Program-made: the position numbers and the translations under genes
Notes under the pieces: model-generated
Database searches by the model: none
Seen by the model: only the letters and a program-made list of their open reading frames with translations
Told to the model about the DNA's origin: nothing
Assembly: GCA_008360955.1 (NCBI GenBank)
Contig: LUCM01003717.1
Location: 1-64,000 of the forward strand
Origin: Fasciolopsis buskii
Taxonomy: Eukaryota > Platyhelminthes > Trematoda > Plagiorchiida > Fasciolidae
Direction: 5' to 3'
Length of the DNA: 64,000 nucleotides
Shown: piece after piece, positions 35,501-47,699 of the stretch
Layout of the letters: the number at the start of each line of letters is the position of its first letter
Numbering within the stretch: the first letter of the stretch is position 1

Positions 35501-38500
35501 TCGTTGTCGTTATTTTCAATCGTTCAATGACAGAGATAGAACTGGAACACTCATTTGGCCTAATTAATTGCCGAACAAAACTCAAGAATCTTCCCCCAAA
35601 ATTTGCCTTTACTTTCAGCCGGACCCAATATCTCTCGATCGCGTCCCCAGCTACGTCTTATACGTACGGCGCTTGCGCACAATCAATGTGATGTCACTTA
35701 CCCACTTCTCCTCCCACTTTGCATACGGACAAAGACGCAACACATCGGGCGTGATCAAATTAAAGGTATGCTGGATACTCGATGGCCATACATGGCAAAA
35801 CGCTTCTCAAAAGGACAGCGCAGTTCGCGTTTACCATAGGCGAGACAGCATTCTCCACTGCATAGTCAGTCACCCAAACTTTTATCTGGGCCATGCGCAG
35901 TGTAACATCAGTTTGTTCAGAAATATTTCAGGGGTCGGTTGTGCGAGGTTTCTTGATTAGCTCCCAGATTTTTGTTTGCCATCCACAACAAATCAAACCG
36001 AGTTCAAAAATTTTTCCAGCAACCGAGCATGATGAATTCACTTCAGTAGGTTTCAAATGGCATAGAAAAAAATGAGCCAGAATAAAAAAACCGTCCAGAA
36101 TTTTTCCTGGGGAAGAGATGGGAGCAGGCGTCCATGATTACAGATGTTGTTCTCTCCCAGAAATCTTTGTTATCTTCCAGTGACTGCATTCTCAATGAAA
36201 AATTTCACAGTTGTGTACTCCATCCTCACTGCGGGGCGGCTGCTTCCTAAATGTTTCACAACAAGCTGACATATCATAATAATAATAGCTATCGATATAT
36301 TTCTGGAATAGTGTCAACCGGCGTGCTCGGACGCATAATCAGCAGGTAAAGACGGTCATATTAAATGTTGAAACCTAAATTGCATCATATATATAAGAAT
36401 ACAATACTTTTAAGCCACAGCATTGATATCCTGCTGTGCACCGTTTTTGTAATGAAACAGTAGGTCCATGACAATGGGTGAACGGAGAGGGTATTAAAAA
36501 TGACAACGGGATCCAAGTGGTTTAAACGGGACGAAACGTCAATTCATTATCCACAAAAGTTGACAGGCGAGGTGCCTGCAGACGGGGCTTTGTGTGATAC
36601 TGAGCAAGGAGTTTTTGGTTGGTCTTCATGATGCCCAGTTAACAAAACGTATGAAACTTAGATTTCATCTTTAGTGCAAACTTTACGCGTGTACTGTGAA
36701 CAAAGGTTTGTATCCCTGTTTCCTAAAGAGGGACCTAATTCAATGAACTAAATCCGCTCTTTCAGATTGCTTACAACCCCGCGATCTGTTCAAAGGAAGG
36801 GAGAATTTCGGTCTGGTTTTGTCATAGATTTGTACTGTTGATTTGTCGATTTGCAAGAGCTATCAGCCGGAATGATGATATCAGTCAGCTTGTATGAACG
36901 ATAAGAGGTGAGGAAGTAAATGTTATTTTTAAATAACACATGATTTAAACAAAATGGGTCCATAATCAGAGTTAGATGTGCTTGGCATTATGAGTGGTAG
37001 AAACGCGCCATTGGTGGAAGCGGGATACGTATGATAAAAAATTGCAAATGAGGCTAAATACCGCAAAAAGGGTATGATCATCTTAGTGCGGGGATCTAGA
37101 TCTATAATTACAAGACGAAAAGGCCGGGATTTAGATTAGCAGGAAAAAGGGATAAATTGTTTCAGCAGTGGTTTTTAGACTTCACATGGGATTTGTCACA
37201 AAACTTAGTAGTGTCGCCATTTTCTAATAACTGCGCTTTGTCATTTCGTCGGAAGTCCGAGTACTGGTAACCATTTGAACAGCGTCCTCCAGATTCGGAA
37301 TGGCATAAGTAAAGAAGATAGGCGAAAGGCAAGGAAAATGAAAAATGGCTACAAGGAAGAACGTGCTGCGTACCAGCTACCGCACGCTGGTAGTAGTTTG
37401 TGATCGGAAAAGATATGTTAAGCAATGGTTGCCATGAAACATTAATAACCCGATAGCGTTTGTAATAAAACGTTCAGAGGCAGTAGACAGTTATGGTGCA
37501 GTGTAATTGGATCATACAGGAATAGGAATCGAGTTTAGGGGAAAGATGTTCCGAAGACACAACAAAAAGTCTCGGGCAGAAAAACCAAACGGTGAGTCAG
37601 ATAAGCGGAAGTTTAGCGGCGGAATTCGGTTTTATTTTTTGAATACCAGGTCTGAGCAGTTGAAATAACACCATAACAATGTAGTCAATGAGTTCATTTC
37701 AAAGTCCGAAATTCAATTTTTTCAGATCTGTCATATGCACAGAATAAGCAATTTTTAATGATAACAATGCGCGCACTTCTCGATTTTCAAAAGGCACGCC
37801 CTCAGACGCAATCAAAATACGATAACTAGGCATTATTGAATAGTGGGGCCAGACGATGACGGTAATCCATACTCATATAAAAATGAACGAGGGAATGAAC
37901 ACGACTCCACTCTGCTCAAGTATGGGCATAGTGCGTCAGCCATTCAAGGCGAATCAAGGAAAACAGTATTGTGTCAACATGAGAGCAATTGCGAATGCTG
38001 AGATCGTTTAATTGAATCAGCAAGCAATGGCGTGGGACGGAACTTATGAAACTGGACGCCTGAAGCACAATGCTAGACTTGTTTGCGGAGAAAACAACGG
38101 ATGGCAGTGACCTAATTGGATACTAACTGGAAAACGCAGTGAAAATTACACGATTCAACAGCGTGTCAAAGCTCAATTAATAGCAGTCTCTATGGATGCG
38201 ATGATTTATGGAATAGCTCTAAAGGCCAAGAACATCGAGAAACCAAAAGCTTAGTTGAAAGGGTAGGTTGCAATTGGAGGCAGTAAAATAATGGCCTTTA
38301 CCAGTGGAACTAATACTGCGGTGAGAAAACGGTGAGGAAAATGGAGGTATGAAAGAAAATAGAAAAAACAAAGATAAGTACGGTCACTGGTGATGTCGAA
38401 AGAACAAACCTTAGATTCAACTAACACAAATGGTAAAAGATATATGTAAGGGACATGTGAATGATGTGAGTTTTGTGGTCTTTAGCGTGCAGATAGGTGA

Positions 38501-40390
38501 CCAAGGCCAACTTTAATTTATTGGCACGCATTTATGGAGTGTCCAAATATACGGTAAACAGAGGATGCGAAATAAAAGAGGCAATTTATGCGAGTTATTG
38601 ACTATTGACGACACTATATTAAGTCTGAAAAATCCCACAGAACACATTGAGAACAACGCAACGTGGCGAAAAAGCTCGTTTTCAATTTTTCATATTCATG
38701 CCAATACACAACACTAAATATGGTTTGGAGATGGTTCAAGGGAAATTATCGGTTTGCAGTCACATCAGTTTAAAACTCTAAGAATGTGTCTGTGTGTATG
38801 TGTCATTTATCACTTTGTCACACGATCAGGTTGTGAGCCACTTGTTGGATAATGACAACCGGGTCAAAGAAGTTTAAGAGTTTGGAAAACCTGTCTCTAA
38901 GCTCATGGATCGGGGTTACATAAACGGTTATACAAACGGCTTTGACTGTGTTCAAGATGCGTCAATTGACAGCTCTTGACTGTCCACTCATAACTTTGTA
39001 GATGGTGCGAAAAACACTTGTCACGTTCACCGAGTGATTCAATTCGACAAGGTGTGGACATACCACGTTAGTGCTTCTCTTAATTGTTTCCGTGCTCAAC
39101 CAAGCTGAGTGGTGTTCACCAACACCTGATCGTACGGCCAATATACCTGGTCCCACAGGAGCAGGTGAATGAATACACACAGAATAAGGCCGCATAATCT
39201 GGCAGTCCGGCCTTCAGTTAGAGACATGATCGGTTTGGATGCGAATACCGTTTTTAACTGTGCAGCAAAGAAGGTTCCACTGATTGAACTTGGCAGTCTC
39301 CATTGGATGATTTCTGCTTCGGTGTGACCTGTGAAGGGCTAACGAACGTATGTGGTTTTCTTTATTGGTTCTATTTCTTGCCGTCTTATTTCGCGTTTTT
39401 CCACATTTTTATCTACGAATCTTTTGGGGTATCCATAGTATTTCGCTTACTCACTGTGCATTTCAGAGTTGGAGTGTGGAATCCGAAGACCATTCTGGAA
39501 AATTTGGGAGCACAACGGGACCTGTGGCTTCCTAGCTGAGATTCAGAACAACGATATTATGTGCGGTTTGGATAGCTCCATTTGCTCAACGGAGGCCTAC
39601 GTGTGTGCTTGAATCCTTGGAGGAAAACTGTAACCCCCTTGGGCTGTGATCAGTAGCGTACCATATCAACTGGCGTTAGTCAAATGACGTAGTTTCATTA
39701 GGAGTGTGCAGATACCATGGCGCGACAGCAACGTTATTCGGATGCCCAGGTTGTACTGTATAGAAAAATCTATGGGTAGAAATTGCGGTTCAGAGAGGTG
39801 AAAGATAAGACCTCTGAAAACGGAAGAGGACGGAAGACGAACAGTCTAGAATTCGTTCTAGCTGGCAGTTGGGATGGAAAGATAGGAACGGGAAAAACAT
39901 TGAACGTCATAATTTCCACTTAGTTTTGAAAATGTGTAATGAGCTAGTAGGCTTGGCTGATTTCTGTGTATCCGTAGTAATAAGGCGGAGAGGTTAATAA
40001 CAATGTTACGAACACCAGCAGAACAATAAAGGCGTTGCTGAAGAAGTGTTGGGTCTAAATTTGTGATCAGGCTTGGGTCAGGGCTGCAAATTACGCCAAA
40101 TCACGCAAGGATGGTTTTAGCACAAATATCCAACAGGCGTTTTGAGCTAAAGGCATTATCATTTGCTTTTCATTTCAACCTGTCGCTTTTTACAAAGCGA
40201 CAGGTTTCCATACACTGTGAATTCCTATTTTTTTAAGGGAATGCTGCTGCGCTAATGAGCCACAATATAAAGTTGAGGTATATAAAAGGATGGATGAATG
40301 GAGTTGAAGGCATAAGACTGAGCGAAGAGGAGGAGACCAGGGCGATTGTCCTTGCTGCTTCAATCCACTAAAATATGACCCCGTGTGCAT
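29500..40390. other. Repeat-poor stretch, no recognised gene
   Basis: About 11 kb of moderately AT-rich sequence with only short ORFs on both strands and none of the LINE motifs seen elsewhere. The longest ORF (34889-35368 plus, 159 codons) shows no recognisable domain. One segment at 34398-34216 minus looks exon-like (see findings). It could be a long intron or intergenic DNA. Confidence 0.4.
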
Positions 40391-40397
40391 TGTGTAC

Positions 40398-40778
40398 CTA
40401 GTTGTTGATCACATCAATAGCCATTAAACATTTCGGCCAAAATAATGTGCACAAAAAGACCGGGATTTGATCGTCAGTGTGATCGACGGCCGGTGTCCGA
40501 TAGTGGTGAAAATGGTCATGGTCAACTGGTTCATGCAGTGTATTCTGAAGGCCACGTTGCGGAATTACATGGGCAGCCGAGACAATGTCCGACTGAATAC
40601 GATCCTTGGGAATATCGCTGTGGATTCTCGTGAACAAAAAGCGTAAAAGGATGCCAACCAATGTTGAGTTGTTCTCGCTTTCACGATCTGCATTAAAGCG
40701 TTGTTTCCGCGCAAGGCTATTTTCCTTTTTCTCGAGAGCAGAATAGTTCTTTGTTTTCATGCTGCACATAGTGCTCAT
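40398..40778 (-). pseudogene. Possible LINE ORF1-like remnant
   Basis: A 126-codon minus ORF containing LRFLFTRIHSDIPKDRIQSD and AHVIPQRG, then HDHFHHYRTPAV. The order recalls ORF1 C-terminal domains of L1 or Jockey-type elements, where a DI..AHRLPxR block precedes a VRFxxYxxR block. The match is weak, with no neighbouring ORF2, so a chance ORF is a real alternative. Confidence 0.25.
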
Positions 40779-41302
40779 ACTTGCATGGAGGTGGGATGTT
40801 TTCCCGTTTGCAACTGCATCTGCTCACGACTCGTAATTCTAACGAGGAAGGTAGAGACGTAAGTTGGAAGGACTGAAGCTGGGCCTAGACAGACGCATAG
40901 GAGTGCACTCCGGTGCTCACTTTATTATGACTAGCCAGCTGAGTAACCTGGAATGGTCGTTAAAGATGAAGTTTTGCTGAAGTCGCCAATTTACTAAAGT
41001 TGCTAAGGATATACGGAACGAACCGGGCTGAAAAGGTAAAAATTGGAAAAGGAAACCGACTATGCTTGTGCCTTGTTGTTTGGATTTGACATTAAGAAAA
41101 AAACGAAAAAAAGAGAAGTAGTGTTATGGAAAGTAGACTGGCTCAGCACGATAATTAGGACCGCAAGACGGGTCACATTAGCGATGGTTATTCCAATTTT
41201 GCAATTTACAATGTGAACAAATAATGGTGGTAAATAGAAAAGTAGGCAACGTTGGAATTCCCAAGATTCAGACTGCATTATAATATTCGTATATTTCTCG
41301 GA

Positions 41303-42540
41303 CTGCCGTCCGTCTTTTTTCTCTCTTACAGGCTTTACAGTCCTGTTTGGATAGAAACAACTCCCCAATGCTCTGGCAATCATCCGATCCTGGAAAGACG
41401 ATATTTCTTTTAACATACCATGCTTGAATTCCTTCCACCACACCACTACTACGCCGGCGTTACCGCAACAGCGCGGGGCGCGGTCATATCCACCGCTTTG
41501 GCCGGCGCATATCGGGAGGGCAGCTCGGCTGCAGCGGTGTGCAGGTGCAACTAGGTTGGCGGATTACACCTCCCGCGTTCACCCTCAAACGATGATCTTC
41601 AGGTTGGGTAGCCAGCATTCGGCCGGCCCCACCCATGAGCACTAATGTGGTAAGCAGCACTGTAGCTCATAAGTTCACAGGCACCATTTTGTACTGGCTC
41701 TCTCTTGCTCCTTCTCAAAATTCTTGTGACAAATCCATAAAAAACGGACTCACGAATGGACAGCATTTTAATCGGCATTTGATATAAACTGACGTCCAAA
41801 ATGCATATTGACATCCAAAACAGCTGAGGACCGTTAATTTTCATCAACCTCTATTCTCATTTGCGGAATGTGGCAATAGACCGGTGCTCCTGGTAACAGG
41901 TCCTCACACAAGTCCACGAGACGTTGCCTCATTTGACTTCGGTTTCTCTTCTTTTCCAATGCCACCTTCATCTCTAAACCAAGCCGAAATTTATGAACTC
42001 AAAATTGTTCGAAACAAACCTTATGTATTAGTATTACGATCGCACGATTCCCATCCATTGTCGCCGCTCTCCTTGCTTAACGGTCTGTGCCTCCAGAATT
42101 TTTGCGTTTTATACTGACTTTTTTGATATCCAGCCTAGTTTTCGCTCATCTCCATTCCGTTATTGCATCCATACTGATCCTCATCTCTACCATATAACTC
42201 TCTTGATTATCGAGTACCCCGGCCAACAGGCGGCGACAGCCATTGCCCTCCAGCCATATTTTGCGCCCGCGAAACCCACCGTAGATGCATTCAAACATAG
42301 TATTACTCGCAGTGCAGAACTAGTAATCAGTCGCGGAAAATTCTTTGCGATTCATTATCTAGCTTTGATTTAAAAGTCGAAACCTCGTGCTCAGCAAATC
42401 GCATTGCTTGTTATGATTTTGTGAGCGAAACCATTTTGCATCGCATGTTTGGTTTTCGTTTTCCGTGTCTGCACTGTGCCTTCGTGGCCAAATTTCGGTC
42501 TTACCTTGCGAATGACTCTCGTATGTCGAGAAATATACAA
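41303..42540 (+). mobile_element. Repeat family C, copy 2
   Basis: Matches 12900-14270 throughout: TCTTTTTTCTCTCTTACAGG at the start, the GC-rich segment with GGCCGGCG and CAGCGGTGTGCAGG, then ACGAGACGTTGCCTCATTTG, and the 3' core with AGAAATATAC. The differences are dominated by one- to three-base deletions in this copy rather than substitutions. No ORF is conserved between the copies. Confidence 0.72.
42506..42523 (+). other. Family C 3' hairpin (copy 2)
   Basis: TTGCG, loop AATGACTCT, CGTA. Pairing is kept if a G-T(U) wobble is allowed. Followed by GAGAAATATAC. Confidence 0.5.
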
Positions 42541-42569
42541 AAACAAACAAAACTTCCAAAATACTAGAG

Positions 42570-42700
42570 GTCGCTCTCACCCCCTGTCACTTTGATTTAT
42601 ATTGTCCTTATTTCCTGTGCATAATCTATGTAAAAAATTGACCTTGTCTTGCGCATGAATCTCGCAAATCGAGTAATATACATTATCGTTATCAATATCT
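42570..42700 (+). repeat. Additional C/D-type 3' end
   Basis: Matches the reverse complement of the family D 3' end (TTATTTCCTGTGCAT, then a poly-A/T stretch and GCGCATGAATCTCGCAAATC). The hairpin TTGCG, loop CATGAATCT, CGCAA lies at 42649-42667. It is followed by ATTATCGTTATCAATATC, a degenerate tandem tail. Confidence 0.6.
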
Positions 42701-42762
42701 ATATCATCTGTACTTGCGGAAACTACTGGGAATAAAAATGGCTAGACCCGGTTGAGTGGGTT

Positions 42763-42933
42763 NNNNNNNNNNNNNNNNNNNNNNNNNNNNNNNNNNNNNN
42801 NNNNNNNNNNNNNNNNNNNNNNNNNNNNNNNNNNNNNNNNNNNNNNNNNNNNNNNNNNNNNNNNNNNNNNNNNNNNNNNNNNNNNNNNNNNNNNNNNNNN
42901 NNNNNNNNNNNNNNNNNNNNNNNNNNNNNNNNN
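42763..42933. other. Assembly gap (171 N)
   Basis: A run of N interrupting the minus-strand LINE fragment. Translations across it are meaningless. Confidence 0.99.
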
Positions 42934-44073
42934 AAGTTTTCCATTGGTGGGGGAAAGTGCCACAATTCAAGGAAAGATCAAATAGATTGGACAAAAGTAT
43001 AGGGATGGTTGCACCCGAAAATTTGAAGATGACTGGAGGAAGATCGCCCGGTCCGACGCGGAAAGACGGTCTCACATTTAAAAGTAATGGTTTAACATCA
43101 CTTGGGTGAAAAGAGAATCCTGGAGGAGAAGCAGCGATGGCTGGCGGAATGTCCGGTATAATGGTGTTGTCATCATTTGTCATAGAGGCAGAGAAATAAT
43201 AACTGAACACCTCTGAAATCATTCGAGGGTCATTTGCGCACGTGCCCCTGAACATGACTGACGTGATGTGCGTACTAGGTAGGGAGTTGTTAGTTCTCAG
43301 TAGTTTTGCCAGTGCTGCAGCCTTGTTGGTAGAGTGCAACGCTTGAAGCTCCTTCTTCTTTTGAAGAGAATCGAAGTGTCTTGATCTCCCTAGACAGATG
43401 TTTCATTTGCAATCAATCAATTCTTGGGCGAACAATTGGACAACTGAGTTCTCAGCCAGAAACGACAGCCTCATGGGATAAAAGTGCATCCTAAACCAGG
43501 GGAACACAACTTTGGTAAATAAACTATCCTAATTGACAGTTAGGTTTGCGGCCCAGGCCCAAATTATTTCTCTATCTTTAGTATCTCGAGTCATGCTTTC
43601 ACATAATTTCCGAAAGCCACCAAGTTAGTAGGGATACAATACAGAACTCTATAGTTGAAATAAAACAGATTGCACCATTTTGAAATCTGCGTCAGACCCA
43701 CTCCGGAGTATTCCTCTATAGTTCGTTCCAAAATTAGGCACTCATGCAGGGTAATAATCCAAGGCGTTCAGCGCATCCTTAATTAAGTGTTGACTGGATT
43801 CTCCTCAATCAGGAATTGGAAAGAACGGTGCGACTTGCTGCAATTAGATCCATTGTCGCCCTGACGCCATACGGCAAACCTGGAGCCCTTCAGTAATATT
43901 ATTGCAGGTGGCACTTGTGCATTTGCACCTCGTATTAGGGACCCTTTTCCAAGCTTCCAATTAAATGCAGAATTCATTCTTACTTTGCCAATAAGTAAAA
44001 CATCTGTCACAGACAGCTTTCTTATTGGTAAATATCCGTCAATGTGGAACAAACTTTCCCAACAGTCAAGCAT
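42934..44073 (-). pseudogene. LINE ORF2 fragment: linker and N-terminal reverse transcriptase
   Basis: On the minus strand, a long open segment (43339 to the gap) reads STNKAAALAKLLRTNNSLP, MISEVFSYYFSASMTNDD, SDVKPLLLNVRPSFRVGPGD and PVIFKFSGATIPILLSNLFD, then GTFPHQWK at the gap. This is the classic order before RT motif A in CR1/Jockey-type elements (linker, G-PD-IP, LFxxSL, P..WK). Upstream (44073-43340) is a broken part of the endonuclease-RT linker. After the gap only unrelated sequence follows, so motifs A to C are not seen. It is distinct from family B by sequence. Confidence 0.68.
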
Positions 44074-44099
44074 TTTGCCACCATCATCTTTTCCCTTTA

Positions 44100-45130
44100 A
44101 AAACTAGCTACCGAAGCCTTTCTAATTAAATTGCATAACCACTTCTAAACCCAAGACTGGGAAGGCGAAATTAGATTTGGGTTTCGAAAGCACGCCCGTG
44201 GCACCACGTCGTCCAACTTGAAGAAGGAAATACATTTCAACACTCATGTCACCATAAAAAGGTATAAGCGGCAACTACAGTGTACAGTGTTGACCTCCCG
44301 TATACTGACAAATCTGCTACCATAGCAATAAAATTTTGGACCAACAACACATTGAAAATATACTGCCCATTACTAGCAGTTCGAAGTTTTCCCTTTTTGG
44401 AGACTTAAAAGCTTATTCATAGAGTTCTTCGTTGCATGTATTTCTTCTTCACAAAAATCCGCAGAAAACCCCCTCGTTTCTTCCGAGCCTAATTTCAAAC
44501 TGAGGTCTGACGTTGACACATGATGCTCAGATGCACGCGGTTCTATGTTGAATGAACTTCACTTCTTTTCTGTCTTCCCAGATGACTCCCTTTGCTGTTT
44601 GAATAGCTTCGGCTCCACAAAAACCTCAACCTTCTACCTCGAGTATGCGAGAGCCTACATCTGTCTCTTCTGCTTCTCACCCAAATTCAATAAAATCCGC
44701 AAGATAAGTGTGGTACTCGGCCATCGTTCTTAAATATTCAAATCTTTTTATCTTCATTTCTTACTTCCCATCAATCTATCTGCTTACACGGATGGATTTT
44801 GCTCCACGTTATCGCCTTTATTTTGATGAATCGACGCGACTCCCTAGGGAAGAAACTGTCCAAAATCCGATTTTTTATCTCTTCACCTCCCACCACATTG
44901 TCGTTCTTCGTTAGGTCTTCTCTGTTTTCCTCTCGCCATCATGAACTGATGTATGATTTGTCACAGGCTTCTTCCTCCGCTTCCTGACAGATTTTACCTT
45001 CCTTTTTTACCACATTTGGAGTTTAGACTGCTTGATTTCTCAGATTCAAAGCAACAGCCCACGATTTCTTTAGCTGCAGGTTTACACAATCTCTCGTGCA
45101 TCACTGTTATTCATATCTTCCTCCGAAATT
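44100..45130. other. No recognised gene
   Basis: Short ORFs only (longest 68 codons), T/C-rich. No motif or match to other families was noticed. Confidence 0.4.
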
Positions 45131-45139
45131 ATGTTTACT

Positions 45140-45560
45140 GACCTTGTTGACGGCCCGTCTCAGTAAATATTGGGGTATTTTAATAACTCACCTGGGTTGG
45201 CAGTTTACACACAAGATGGCCCTCCTGTCTATCTATACACAGCAATATCAGGATTCCCTAACAGCACTACGCACCACCTGGGTATTTTTACGCTGTCATA
45301 TAGATTCTCCTTTTTTCTCTGATCCTCTCGCACAACTCACTGCCTTCTAATCCGAAGCTGACAGCCAGACCAGACCGCCGTTTTCTCCCTTTCTCCTCGG
45401 AGACTTCAATCCTGCATAGTCGTTGACAATTATTTCATACTTTGGCTACCATGGTTTCCGCTCACCCGGGATTACGCAGTCCTGAACACCGGATCTCTGT
45501 CTCGTTCTACCTATCCCAAATTCGTATTCTCTTCTTCAAATCTCGCCTGCCTCGCGTTAT
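45140..45560 (+). pseudogene. LINE endonuclease remnant
   Basis: Plus-strand reading includes FLRCHIDSPFFSDPLAQLTAF, then FSPFLLGDFNPA (GDFN at about 45402-45413), then FGYHGFRSPGITQS and TPDLCLVLP. This follows the usual endonuclease order (YRPPxSxxxFxxxL, LLxGDFN, then an LDLV-type block), with stops at about 45348 and after GDFNPA. The catalytic Asp of GDFN is intact. It runs directly into a family C-like block. Confidence 0.5.
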
Positions 45561-45760
45561 TGCAACAGTGAGGAGCGAGGGCAAATCATTGGCCGGCTCA
45601 CATCGGGCGGACAGCGCGGCTGCAGACGTGCGCTGGTACAATTAGGTTGACGAATCACATCCCTTCTTTTACCCCTCAAAAGTGTTCCTCGAGTTGAGTG
45701 ACCAGCACTCGCTCAGTCCCACCCACTAGCATTGTTGTTGTTAACAGTCCTCTAGTCCCA
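45560..45760 (+). repeat. Repeat family C, copy 3 (GC-rich block only)
   Basis: GGCCGGCTCACATCGGGCGG, GCGGCTGCAGACGTG, CAATTAGGTTGACG and CAGCACTCGCTCAG align in order with 13130-13290 and 41500-41660. More diverged than the other two copies. It does not continue into the T/C-rich middle. Confidence 0.5.
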
Positions 45761-47370
45761 ATGTTCACGTTGACCCTTCCGTATGGCTTCGTCCTGCCTC
45801 TTCCGAAGGTTCCTAACTTCACCAAACTAACTCACGGGGAAGGCTTTCTTTGTTACCCGACTTTCTTCATACACCTCACCATTCATCTTCCTGTCAGTAG
45901 CTGGAGCCCACCTTCAACCATGAGTTTTTATTGTGATCCGCCAACTTGGTAGCACACTGCTGCTTCTGAAACCTGCCCTTCACAGAAATGCACCTAACAT
46001 GGCCCCAATCGTGTCTGATTCACCACTGGCTTTTCGACAGATTCCTTCCTTACATTTAACTATAATTCTACTGTCGGACCCAGATAAAACTTGCAAAAGC
46101 AAAGTTACTGACAACAAACCTAGGGAATTCAACAAAATTATACTGCCACAAAAGTTTTATCAAGTGCCACCATCCCCACTTGTCACAACCAACTGCACCC
46201 TCAATATTCAACTTTTGATGCTGTGAGTATTCGTTTGATATTCAGTTCACTAGACTGCTTTTTTCGTAAGACAGTGCCTCTAAATTTTCCTTCTATTTTT
46301 GTTATTCTTTCTCACCACAAGCTGCTAATTTTGGCTTGTCCAATTTATGTATATCTGCCCCGTTTAGGGATGTTGCCCCGAAAAGATCTACTCACGGATT
46401 TGACAATCCATCTCGGGCTGCGCCCTATATAGCGGGCTGCGGGCCACGCACCAGAGCTGGATAAACTCTGCTTGATTTAAATTTTTTGCTCAAATATTCA
46501 TTATCCGTGCTTTTATCAGCAAAGTATAATCCAATAAGTATATGATTCACTGGTTTGTACCCAGTTAACACAAACTGCGTTGATGAACAGATGATTACTT
46601 CTTGGCAATAGAACATCTGGGCACAATCTTTACCTGGCACAATTGGGAACTCGCATTTTGACCTCAATTTTTGTCCAATCGGAGCGCAACGTGTTAGACC
46701 AATGGTTCAACAGAGCGGTCTGGTTTTCTACCCCGGGGTAGAGATTTTGTTACTTAAACCTTCAATAAAATGACGATTTCGTGCACTGTATAGCCAATGA
46801 GGTCGCAAAAAATTGAATAAATCATAGCGCACGCCATTACCAAATCTACTCCAATTGAGTACTGATTGCGCATTGGGACGTTAGTGACTGGGACCAACCA
46901 GCTGCTCGTTGCCTGGACCCATTCTAAGTCCAAAAGAAATGGCATACAATAGTGGATACATTTATTCAAAGTTCAAATGTTGAATGTGCAATATTCGTAT
47001 TTCCCGTGTACAGTAAGAGCGGCACGCGTTTTGCTGTTTTCTCAGGATTTTATAATTTCATTCCATGAGCGCAGCAAATGCGCACGCATTATCTGCTGAA
47101 AATATAAGTACAATATAGCAAGATGGAGTAAACGTACCGCGATATCTGTGAAGGGAGAAATTAATTCTTTGGAATTCTAGAAAGTATTTAGACCTGTGGA
47201 AAATTACTGACTAGCTTTCCGTGGAAATGTTTGGAAATTTATTAACGGGCCCCAGTATGCAGAGGAAAACTTATGTTTAACAAAGGAAAAATAAGCTACA
47301 GCGAGTTCGTTGTTACAGCTGAGCCTTGCCCAAATCCACTTTGCTTGTATCGGAAGTTGAATCCTGTAAC
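45760..47370. other. No recognised gene
   Basis: Short ORFs on both strands without motifs. Confidence 0.4.
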
Positions 47371-47699
47371 TAACTTAAATGTTGCATTTAAGACTAAATA
47401 TTACCGGTGCTGATGATCTCAGAACGTTTTTCTTCGTGTCTTGTAACCATGCATCAGTAGCCGCTTCCACGGTTGAGGCAGTTGCGTTTTTTAAGTGATC
47501 CTGTCGCAGCAGAGCTTCTACAGCTTTTGGAAGTTTAAATCTACATAATAAGGGCTTAAAAACAATCTGCTGCTTCAGTTTCGTTTTCTTGAACGCCAAT
47601 ATTTTGTGTGGTACTGAACAACTTACTTCACTTGTTATGTTTCTTGCTAGTAATCTTTTCATTACTTGCCGCACATAACGAGGAGCAGTGTCACCGTAG

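Noticed and set aside
42704..43339. 211-codon minus ORF across the N gap
   Set aside because: Only the part before the gap (43339-42934) is real sequence; the downstream residues are not part of the LINE frame.
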